DNA of 6,281 nt, from assembly GCA_026387255.1 (NCBI GenBank), contig JAPLMA010000066.1, positions 1 to 6,281 of the forward strand, in the 5' to 3' direction. Position 1 is the stretch's first letter, and each line of letters starts with the position of its first letter. The translations under genes and the position numbers were made by a program. The notes below the pieces were generated by a model. That model worked only from the letters and a program-made list of their open reading frames with translations, did not search any database and was not told the origin of the DNA. Positions 1 through 6,281 of this stretch are shown here, in pieces. The stretch is from Candidatus Omnitrophota bacterium (GTDB taxonomy: Bacteria > Omnitrophota > Gorgyraeia > Gygaellales > Profunditerraquicolaceae).

Positions 1-207
1 TCCGGGAATATAAGCGGTAACTTCTAAGCCCGTAGTTAGCCTAACCCTGGCAATCTTTCTCAAAGCCGAGTTTGGTTTTTTCGGTGTCATCGTACGCACC
101 TGCAAACACACCCCTCTTCTCTGAGGACAAGCCTTTAAAGCCGGAGACTTACTTTTCTTTTTCTTGGAAATTCTACCGAATCTAATTAACTGAGCAATTG
201 TGGGCAT
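1..207 (-). CDS. rpsL: 30S ribosomal protein S12, N-terminal 69 codons (partial, 3' end off the left edge)
   Basis: S12 sits at the decoding centre of the 30S subunit, where it helps monitor codon-anticodon pairing and is the classical streptomycin-resistance locus. The protein starts MPTIAQLIRFGR and continues through SPALKACPQRRGVC and TPKKPNSALRK to VTAYIPG, which matches the family from residue 1. Positions line up without gaps with E. coli S12: the lysine of TPKKPNS falls at residue 43, the main streptomycin-resistance position, and is the wild-type lysine. The second resistance region (PGVRYH, near residue 90) is outside the window. About 55 of the usual ~124 residues are missing only because the window ends. 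The ATG at 207-205 is the only sensible start: it gives the family N-terminus and has an AAGGA ribosome-binding site 7 nt upstream. The gene begins 3 nt after the rpoC stop, so it is probably co-transcribed with rpoC. An oddity is the Lys-rich stretch ISKKKKSKS at residues 13-21, within normal variation. Confidence 0.97.
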   Translation of the reverse strand, partial: MPTIAQLIRFGRISKKKKSKSPALKACPQRRGVCLQVRTMTPKKPNSALRKIARVRLTTGLEVTAYIPG

Positions 208-210
208 AGA

Positions 211-3200
211 TTATTCCTTTTCTTCTTTCTTTTCGACACTGTCTGGGGAGAGAACTTTGGCCACTTCAATATCGCGATGCGCCCTAAATCCGGTACCCGC
301 TGGAATCAAGTGCCCCACGATAACATTTTCTTTTAAACCCAATAATTCATCTCGCTTGCCGCTTGTCGCGGCTTCCGTTAAAACCCGAGTCGTCTCCTGA
401 AAACTAGCAGCGGAAATAAAACTCTCCGTAGTAAGTGAGGCCTTAGTTATCCCTAAAAGTAAGGGTGTCGCCTGGGCCGGTTTGCCGCCTTTTTTAATCA
501 CCCGGGTATTTTCTTTCTGAAACACCCATTTATCTACCTGTTGCGTAGCCAAAAATTCCGTATCGCCCGGATCCTCCACTCTTACTTTTTTAAGCATCTG
601 ACGAATAATTACCTCAATATGTTTATCATTAATCCGTACACCCTGTAAACGATAAACCTCCTGCACTTCATTCACCAGATATTCTTGTAAAACTTTATCA
701 CCGCAAACACTCAAAATATCCTGTAAAACCACCGGACCATCGGTAAGCTGCTGACCGGCAGCAACCTTATCTCCTTTATAGACATTCGGATGTTTGCCAT
801 GCGGAATAATATATTCTTTAGCCATCCCGGTAGCCGATTTAACAATTATCACGCGCTGATTTTTTTTGGTCTCACCAAATTCCACAAATCCATCTATTTC
901 ACTAATCACCGCCGGGTCCTTCGGACGCCTGGCTTCAAAAAGCTCCGCCACGCGCGGCAAACCACCGGTAATATCACGCGTCTTTACAACCGTACGCGGA
1001 ATTTTTGCCAGAAGGTCTCCTCCCCCTACTTGCTCCCCGTCTCGCACGATAATGTGCGCGCCAATCGGAATAGGATAAATACCTAAAACTTCTTTTTTCT
1101 CATCCAAAATAACTACCTGCGGATGATACTCCGGCTTATGTTCAACCACTACGCGCTCAGATAATTTAGTAACCGGGTTAATTTCTTCACGCATAGTAAT
1201 ACTTTCGCGTAAATCTTCAAAACGCACTAACCCGCCAACTTCCGTAAGCACCGGCAGGGTATAAGGATCCCAATGTACTAAAGACACTCCCTTTTTAACT
1301 TCCTGCCCGTCAGTAAAAGTAATGAAGGCACCCTGAGGAAGCGAATAACGCTCAAACTCCCGTCCCTGCGCATCATTAATACTAATTGCCCCGTTTCTAT
1401 TTAAAACTACGTTTTCCTTATTTTTTAGCGTAACCCTCAAATTATGGTACTTAATAAAACCTTCATTTTTAGCCTTAATAAATGACTGTTCAATAGTTCT
1501 GGAAGCTGTACCTCCAATATGGAAAGTTCTCATGGTCAACTGAGTGCCGGGTTCTCCGATACTCTGAGCCGCCACCACGCCCACTGCTTCTCCTAACTCA
1601 ATTAACCTGCCGGTAGAAAGATTGCGGCCATAACATTTAGCGCAAACTCCTCTTCCACTTTCACAGGTCAAAACACTACGAATACGAATTTTCTCAATTC
1701 CCAGCTTTTCAATTCTATCAGTTTTTTCTTCAGTTATTTCACAGCCCTGTTGAATAATCACCTCATCAGTAATAATGTCTACAACATTATCTAAAGCCAC
1801 CCGGCCGATAATCCGGTCCTTCAAACCGACCACTTCTTCATCGCCTTCAATAATTGCCGCCACGGTAATGCCATTAAGCGTGCCACAGTCATCTTCGCAA
1901 ACAATTACCTCCTGGGCAACATCCACCAGCCTGCGGGTCAAATAACCTGCATCTGCGGTCTTAAGCGCGGTATCCGCCAAACCTTTACGCGCACCGTGCG
2001 TAGAAATAAAATACTCTAAGACATTTAAACCTTCACGAAAATTAGCGGTAATCGGGTTTTCAATGATTTCACCGCTAGGTTTAGCCATTAGTCCGCGCAT
2101 ACCCGCCAGTTGCCTAACCTGTAAACGTGAACCACGTGCTCCGCTGTCGGCCATCATAAAAATAGGATTAAATGAATCCATCCCTTTAAACAAAAGGTCC
2201 GAAATTTTATCCGTGGCATGCGTCCAAATATCAATGATCTTTGATTTACGCTCACTATTGGTAATGATACCTTTACGGTATTGGTCTTCAACACGCGCCA
2301 CTTCTTCTTTAGACTCTTTTAAAACAACTGGCTTAGCTAACGGCACAGTCATATCATCGATGCCGATAGAAATACCCCCTAAGGTACCCATCTCAAAACC
2401 TAATCTTTTAATATCATCAAGCAGTTTAATGGTCGTAGCATGCCCAAATCTTTTATAGCAGCTAACCACAATATCGCTCACTTTGCTTTTCTTTAAATCA
2501 CAATTAACAAATCCAAACTCCGCGGGCAAAACTTGATTAAAAATAACTCGCCCGACAGTAGTAGTGATTAATTGATTTTGGTCGATTACTTTTTTCTGAT
2601 CAAAATCATACAAGCCACTAATGCGAATTTTAATTTTAGCGTGTAGCTCTACCGCTTTATCATTGTAAGCAATCAGGAGTTCATCGGGACTAGAAAAAAT
2701 CATCCCCTCTCCAAACGCTCCGGATTTTTCCCGACTTAAATATGCCACACCCAAAACTATATCTTGAGTAGGAGAAATTACCGGACGGCCATCAGCCGGA
2801 GAGAATATATTATTAATCGCCATAATCAGCACCTTAGTCTCTAATTGCGATTCCAAGGATAACGGTACATGCACCGCCATCTGATCACCATCAAAGTCAG
2901 CGTTAAAAGCAGTACAAACTAAAGGATGTATTTTTATGGATTTTCCTTCAATTAATAACGGTTGAAATGCCTGAATACCCAAACGATGCAGAGTTGGGGC
3001 GCGATTAAGCATAATCGGATGGTCTTTAATCACTTCATCCAGGATATCCCAAACTTCAATCTTTCCACGCTCAACCATACGCCGCGCGCCTTTAATTGTA
3101 TGTACAAAACCTTTTTCTCTTAATTTTTTAATAATAAACGGCTCAAATAACTCCAGGGCCATCTGCTTAGGAAGACCGCATTCATGCAATTTAAGTTCCG

Positions 3201-4194
3201 GGCCCACCACAATCACTGAACGGCCGGAATAATCTACACGTTTACCCAAAAGATTCTGACGAAAACGTCCTTGCTTGCCCTTAAGCATATCCGAAAGAGA
3301 TTTTAACGGACGATTATTAGCGCCATTTACCGGTTTGCCATGGCGGCCATTATCTAGGAGAGCATCCACTGCCTCCTGAAGCATGCGTTTCTCATTACGG
3401 ATAATAATCTCCGGGGCGCTTAGCTCCATCAACTTCTTTAGGCGGTTGTTACGGTTAATTACTCGACGGTACAAATCATTAAGGTCACTGGTAGCAAACC
3501 TTATTTCTAAGATCATCCATTCCGGCTTATTGCCACTTTTCTTAAAATCCTCAACGATCTTTAAATTCTTAATCGCCTTACGATTATTCAAAACATCCTT
3601 GGATTTCTCCAAATCTTTTCTGAATTTACGGCAAACCACATCCAAATCTAATTCTTTTAAAAGCTCACTAATTGCTTCAGCACCAATCTTCGCCTTAAAA
3701 TTTGTTCCATATTTGCTCAAGGCCTCCTGATACTGTTCATCAGTAAGCAGCTCTTTTTTCTTTAGCGGCGTAGTACCGGGATCAACAACCACATACTCCT
3801 CATAATAGATAATCCTCTCGAGGTCTCTTAAACCAATATCTAAAAGCGCACTCATCCGACTGGGTACAGCTTTAAAGAACCAAATGTGCGTAACCGATGT
3901 CGCTAAATCAATATGGCCCATACGTTCACGCCTTACACTTGAGCGGTCAACGGTAACTCCGCAACGGTCGCAGGTAATGCCTTTAAACTTTATTCCTTTA
4001 TATTTACCGCAATTACACTCCCAATCACGCACCGGACCAAATATTTTTTCACAAAACAAACCATCTTTTTCCGGTTTAAGTGTACGGTAATTAATAGTTT
4101 CAGCTTTTTTGACATCACCCTTAGACCAGGATTTAATTACCTGCGGGCTGGCAATCTTAATTGAAATACTATCAAATGATACGATCTCTTCCAT
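211..4194 (-). CDS. rpoC: DNA-directed RNA polymerase subunit beta' (complete; lid loop missing)
   Basis: This is the largest core RNA polymerase subunit and it carries the catalytic Mg2+ site. Visible parts in order are: the N-terminal zinc site, C60, C62, C75 and C78; the sigma-binding coiled coil starting RFATSDLNDLYRRVINR (from residue 232); rudder and switch region (NRPLKSL, GKQGRFRQNLLGKRVDYSGRS); the catalytic NADFDGDQ, with D433, D435 and D437; the SGARGS and F-loop region; the bridge helix, about 725-760; the second zinc site, C770, C844, C851 and C854; the trigger loop LTMRTFHIGG, with M888, R889 and H892; an SI3 insertion, about 898-1072; then DITGGLPRVAELFEARRPK and the C-terminal clamp block GITKASLTTESFISAASFQETTR. 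The tail is short and Glu/Lys-rich. Relative to E. coli numbering the offset is 10 at zinc site 1, 27 at the catalytic aspartates and 44 at zinc site 2. The first jump comes entirely from a 17-residue gap between I231 and R232 that removes the lid. The second is mostly a shorter loop before MMADSGARGS, also seen in other phyla. The ATG overlaps the rpoB stop by one base and gives the expected N-terminus. All recognised catalytic residues are intact, so it reads as a functional subunit rather than a pseudogene. Confidence 0.98.
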   Translation of the reverse strand: MEEIVSFDSISIKIASPQVIKSWSKGDVKKAETINYRTLKPEKDGLFCEKIFGPVRDWECNCGKYKGIKFKGITCDRCGVTVDRSSVRRERMGHIDLATSVTHIWFFKAVPSRMSALLDIGLRDLERIIYYEEYVVVDPGTTPLKKKELLTDEQYQEALSKYGTNFKAKIGAEAISELLKELDLDVVCRKFRKDLEKSKDVLNNRKAIKNLKIVEDFKKSGNKPEWMILEIRFATSDLNDLYRRVINRNNRLKKLMELSAPEIIIRNEKRMLQEAVDALLDNGRHGKPVNGANNRPLKSLSDMLKGKQGRFRQNLLGKRVDYSGRSVIVVGPELKLHECGLPKQMALELFEPFIIKKLREKGFVHTIKGARRMVERGKIEVWDILDEVIKDHPIMLNRAPTLHRLGIQAFQPLLIEGKSIKIHPLVCTAFNADFDGDQMAVHVPLSLESQLETKVLIMAINNIFSPADGRPVISPTQDIVLGVAYLSREKSGAFGEGMIFSSPDELLIAYNDKAVELHAKIKIRISGLYDFDQKKVIDQNQLITTTVGRVIFNQVLPAEFGFVNCDLKKSKVSDIVVSCYKRFGHATTIKLLDDIKRLGFEMGTLGGISIGIDDMTVPLAKPVVLKESKEEVARVEDQYRKGIITNSERKSKIIDIWTHATDKISDLLFKGMDSFNPIFMMADSGARGSRLQVRQLAGMRGLMAKPSGEIIENPITANFREGLNVLEYFISTHGARKGLADTALKTADAGYLTRRLVDVAQEVIVCEDDCGTLNGITVAAIIEGDEEVVGLKDRIIGRVALDNVVDIITDEVIIQQGCEITEEKTDRIEKLGIEKIRIRSVLTCESGRGVCAKCYGRNLSTGRLIELGEAVGVVAAQSIGEPGTQLTMRTFHIGGTASRTIEQSFIKAKNEGFIKYHNLRVTLKNKENVVLNRNGAISINDAQGREFERYSLPQGAFITFTDGQEVKKGVSLVHWDPYTLPVLTEVGGLVRFEDLRESITMREEINPVTKLSERVVVEHKPEYHPQVVILDEKKEVLGIYPIPIGAHIIVRDGEQVGGGDLLAKIPRTVVKTRDITGGLPRVAELFEARRPKDPAVISEIDGFVEFGETKKNQRVIIVKSATGMAKEYIIPHGKHPNVYKGDKVAAGQQLTDGPVVLQDILSVCGDKVLQEYLVNEVQEVYRLQGVRINDKHIEVIIRQMLKKVRVEDPGDTEFLATQQVDKWVFQKENTRVIKKGGKPAQATPLLLGITKASLTTESFISAASFQETTRVLTEAATSGKRDELLGLKENVIVGHLIPAGTGFRAHRDIEVAKVLSPDSVEKKEEKE
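214..221 (-). promoter_or_regulatory. Shine-Dalgarno sequence for rpsL, inside the 3' end of rpoC
   Basis: The transcript reads AAAAGGAA-TAA-TCT-ATG. The AAGGA core lies 7 nt before the rpsL ATG and is made from the last Lys-Glu codons of rpoC. Ribosomes finishing beta' therefore terminate on top of the rpsL start region, which favours reinitiation. No terminator hairpin or promoter-sized gap fits between the two genes. Confidence 0.75.
979..1503 (-). other. SI3 insertion within the beta' trigger loop (region of rpoC)
   Basis: Between the N-terminal trigger-loop helix (LTMRTFHIGGTAS) and its C-terminal half (DITGGLPRVAELFEARRPK) lie about 175 residues corresponding to the lineage-specific insertion SI3. 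In enzymes where it is known, SI3 is built of sandwich-barrel hybrid motifs and modulates trigger-loop folding, pausing and cleavage. WDPYTLPVLTEVGG matches the SI3 core seen in E. coli (WDPHTMPVITEVSG). The insertion is slightly shorter than the roughly 188 residues of E. coli. Boundaries are approximate to a few residues. Confidence 0.8.
3499..3510 (-). other. Junction of a 17-residue in-frame gap: beta' lid absent
   Basis: The codons here read L-E-I-R (residues 229-232), joining PEWMILE-I to RFATSDLNDLYRR. In E. coli beta' the corresponding stretch is PEWMILTV, then 17 residues (about 242-258, containing the PPDLRP and LDGG motifs), then RFATSDL. The missing piece is most of the lid, the loop that packs against the upstream end of the RNA-DNA hybrid and helps peel the RNA away. 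From C60 to E230 and from R232 to N431 the spacing equals that of E. coli exactly, so the gap is confined to this point. The flanking residues keep the family consensus, and the reading frame is preserved. The absence is read directly; its biological reality is not established by one sequence. Confidence 0.9.
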
Positions 4195-4207
4195 TATTTA
4201 GCCTTTT
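4194..4207 (-). promoter_or_regulatory. rpoB stop / rpoC start overlap (TAATG) with rpoC Shine-Dalgarno
   Basis: The transcript reads AAAAGG, then 7 nt, then ATG, with the rpoB TAA sharing its last A with the rpoC ATG. A one-base stop-start overlap with the ribosome-binding site inside the upstream coding region is the usual arrangement for translational coupling. It would help make beta and beta' in equal amounts. Coupling is inferred from the layout. Confidence 0.8.
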
Positions 4208-6281
4208 CTGTCCGGATATCAAGGCATAAGCCTTGTAACTCTTTGATTAAAACATTAAATGACTCTGGAGTTCCATGCGTTAGGCGCTGTTCGCCCTTAA
4301 CAATCGCTTCATAAATACGCGTTCTACCACTAACATCATCACTTTTAACCGTAAGCATTTCCTGTAAAGTAAATGCCGCCCCGTATGCCTCCAATGCCCA
4401 AACTTCCATTTCACCTAATCTTTGTCCACCAAATTGCGCTTTTCCTCCGAGTGGCTGTTGAGTGACTAAGGAATATGGCCCAATAGAACGCGCGTGAATC
4501 TTCTCATCAACTAAATGAATAAGTTTTAAAATATACATATACCCTACGGTCACTCTTTGATCAAAAGGCTCTCCGCTATAACCATCATAAAGAGTAATCT
4601 TGCCATCTTCAGGAAGCCCGGCCTTTTTAAGCAGTTCTTTAATCTCCGCTTCTTTGGCCCCGTCAAACACCGGACAGCTGACTTTTATACCCAAAGCATT
4701 AGCCGCCCAACCTAAGTGGCATTCCAAAATCTGGCCAACGTTCATACGCGAAGGAACACCCAATGGGTTCAATACCACATCCACCGGCGTACCATCAGGC
4801 ATATAAGGCATATTTTCCTCGGGGATAATCCTCGCCACGACACCCTTATTACCATGGCGGCCGGCAAGTTTATCACCTTCAGAAAGTTTACGCTTAGTGG
4901 CCACATAAACCACAACTCTTTTTAAAATACCCGTAGGTAATTCATCTCCGCGGCGCACCTTCTCAATCTCCTGCTCCTCTTCAATCAAAAGCTCGTGCAT
5001 TTGCTCATCAAAGGAAACCGCTAAAATCTTTGCCTCTTCATGCTCACTAAGATCAAATTTCTCTACTTTTTTCTTATCGATCCCTAAAACTACAGATAAA
5101 CGTAAAGTTTTTTCCGTCTGTAAAAACTCAATCTCTTGTTTGTAATAAGCTTTGAGCTCGCGAATTTTAACCAACTCATTAGTTTTTTCTTCTTTAGTTT
5201 TACGCCCACGATCCTTACGCGCAAATACATGCACATCAATAACCACCCCTTCAACTCCCGGAGGGACAATCAAAGAAGTATCACGCACATCACCGGCCTT
5301 CTCGCCAAATATCGCGCGCAATAATCTTTCTTCAGGGCTTGGCTCGGAATCAGTTTTAGGTGTAATTTTACCAACCAGAATATCTCCAGCCGCTACTTCT
5401 GCACCAACGCGGATAATCCCTTCTTCATCCAAATTCCTTAAAGCATCCTCACTAACATTGGGGATATCACGGGTAATCTCTTCATTTCCTAACCTAGTTT
5501 CGGCAGCTTCAATATCAAATTCTTCGATATGGATGGAAGTAAAGGCGTCAATCTTAACCAATCTTTCACTAATCAAAATAGCATCTTCGAAGTTATAACC
5601 TCTCCAAGGCATTAAAGCCACCAGGACATTTTTACCTAAAGCCAACTCACCTTCTTTAGTGGCAATACCATCAGCAATCGGAGCACCCGCTTCCACAGCA
5701 TCACCTAATTTTACTAACGGCCTTTGATTTATTGAAGTATCAGCATTGGTACGTAGGAATTTCTTCAAATGATAAATTTTCTTACCAATCGTAATTGCAG
5801 CAGCATCCACACTAGTTACTTTTCCGCTGCCCTCTGCCATAACCACTGTTCCGGAATCCTGGGCGACTTTCGCTTCCATATCCGTGCCGACTAAAGGCGC
5901 TTCCGTAATCATCAATGGCACAGCTTGTCTTTGCATGTTTGAACCCATTAAAGCGCGATTAGCATCATCATGCTCCAAGAAAGGAATTAAGGAAGCAGCG
6001 ACTGAAACTAACTGTTTTGCGGAAACATCCATATATTGCACATCTTTACCCGGCACCTTGGGAAAATCATCTTTATAGCGGCAGGTAACAAATTTATCTA
6101 TAAAACGACCTTCACTATCTAAAGGTACATCCGCCTGAGCAATAAATTTATCCTCTTCAATATCAGCAGTTAGGTATTCAAACTTTTTAGTTACCCGGCC
6201 ATCTTCAACTTTACGGTAGGGAGTTTCAATCAAACCGAGAGCGTTAATCCGCGCAAAACAACTCAACGATGCAATCAAGCC
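4194..6281 (-). CDS. rpoB: DNA-directed RNA polymerase subunit beta, C-terminal 695 residues (partial, 5' end off the right edge)
   Basis: Beta forms one jaw of the polymerase and half of the active-site cleft, and contributes the flap that contacts sigma region 4. The fragment opens with GLIASLSCFARIN, equivalent to E. coli from about residue 570, so most of the rifampicin pocket lies outside; the residues equivalent to I572 and R687 (I3 and R118 of the fragment) are the usual Ile and Arg. Further along are YNFEDA with E232 and D233 (E. coli E813 and D814); the flap, with PSPEERLLRAIFGEKAGDVRDTSL-like sequence; a charged helical stretch at about residues 350-455; and GDKLAGRHGNKGV with K471 and K479 (E. 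coli K1065 and K1073), which contact the nascent RNA. The C-terminal block includes HARSIGPYSLVTQQPLGGKAQ and ESFNVLIKELQGL. No frameshift or missing motif is seen. An in-frame TTG at 6278-6276 is not a start, because the conserved sequence runs on past the window edge. It stops in TAA overlapping the rpoC ATG. Confidence 0.98.
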   Translation of the reverse strand, partial: GLIASLSCFARINALGLIETPYRKVEDGRVTKKFEYLTADIEEDKFIAQADVPLDSEGRFIDKFVTCRYKDDFPKVPGKDVQYMDVSAKQLVSVAASLIPFLEHDDANRALMGSNMQRQAVPLMITEAPLVGTDMEAKVAQDSGTVVMAEGSGKVTSVDAAAITIGKKIYHLKKFLRTNADTSINQRPLVKLGDAVEAGAPIADGIATKEGELALGKNVLVALMPWRGYNFEDAILISERLVKIDAFTSIHIEEFDIEAAETRLGNEEITRDIPNVSEDALRNLDEEGIIRVGAEVAAGDILVGKITPKTDSEPSPEERLLRAIFGEKAGDVRDTSLIVPPGVEGVVIDVHVFARKDRGRKTKEEKTNELVKIRELKAYYKQEIEFLQTEKTLRLSVVLGIDKKKVEKFDLSEHEEAKILAVSFDEQMHELLIEEEQEIEKVRRGDELPTGILKRVVVYVATKRKLSEGDKLAGRHGNKGVVARIIPEENMPYMPDGTPVDVVLNPLGVPSRMNVGQILECHLGWAANALGIKVSCPVFDGAKEAEIKELLKKAGLPEDGKITLYDGYSGEPFDQRVTVGYMYILKLIHLVDEKIHARSIGPYSLVTQQPLGGKAQFGGQRLGEMEVWALEAYGAAFTLQEMLTVKSDDVSGRTRIYEAIVKGEQRLTHGTPESFNVLIKELQGLCLDIRTEKAK

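Noticed and set aside
205..260. Possible terminator or attenuator between rpoC and rpsL
   Set aside because: No GC-rich inverted repeat followed by a U-tract is visible, and only three bases are non-coding.
2374..2394. GFEMGTLGG in beta' where many enzymes have GFxYATRSG, first suspected to remove catalytic-region Arg731
   Set aside because: Counting from the second zinc site places this Leu (residue 605) near E. coli position 634. The true Arg731 equivalent is in the intact SGARGS motif. The change is ordinary lineage variation.
2063..2458. 131-codon plus-strand open frame opposite rpoC
   Set aside because: It lies fully antisense to highly conserved beta' sequence (bridge-helix and F-loop side), resembles no protein I know, and mirrors the codons of the real gene.
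211..4194. rpoC as a damaged gene or pseudogene because of the missing lid
   Set aside because: The frame is open over its full length. Both zinc sites, the catalytic Asp triad, bridge helix, trigger loop and C-terminal clamp are all intact, and the gap is an exact multiple of three.
5152..5598. 148-codon plus-strand open frame opposite rpoB
   Set aside because: It is antisense to the conserved flap region of beta and its composition is that of a reverse-complement shadow. No ribosome-binding site or family resemblance supports it.
6276..6278. TTG as a possible start codon of the rpoB fragment
   Set aside because: The preceding codon is the conserved Gly of the GLI motif, so the frame simply continues beyond the window. 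It is a truncated gene view, not a short gene.

Overview
The window is a bacterial housekeeping locus, with every gene on the minus strand. Read in the direction of transcription (right to left) it holds the C-terminal half of rpoB (RNA polymerase beta, cut by the right edge), a complete rpoC (beta', 1327 aa), and the first 69 codons of rpsL (ribosomal protein S12, cut by the left edge). Only 3 bases (208-210) are non-coding. I see no RNA gene, mobile element, CRISPR array, terminator or defence gene.

The junctions are very tight. The rpoB stop and rpoC start share one base (TAATG), and rpoC and rpsL are 3 bases apart. Both downstream genes take their Shine-Dalgarno sequence from the end of the gene before. 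This implies one transcript joining the RNA polymerase genes to the 'str' ribosomal genes that normally follow rpsL (rpsG, fusA, tuf; outside the window), probably with translational coupling.

The organism is a bacterium of moderate GC. The beta' chain carries the trigger-loop insertion SI3, which argues against Firmicutes and Actinobacteria. The S12 and beta sequences resemble PVC-group or candidate-phylum bacteria, possibly Omnitrophota. That placement is recalled family resemblance, not a search result.

The one striking feature is inside rpoC. The beta' lid, the loop that stands at the upstream edge of the RNA-DNA hybrid, is missing. The sequence passes from PEWMILE-I directly to RFATSDLNDLYRR. 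In E. coli 17 further residues lie between these blocks, including the near-universal VLPVLPPDLRP motif. The zinc-site cysteines, catalytic aspartates, bridge helix and trigger loop keep constant offsets from E. coli on either side, so this is a clean, in-frame, 51-nt loss in an otherwise normal enzyme. It could be a natural lidless RNA polymerase or an assembly or strain-level deletion. The window alone cannot decide.
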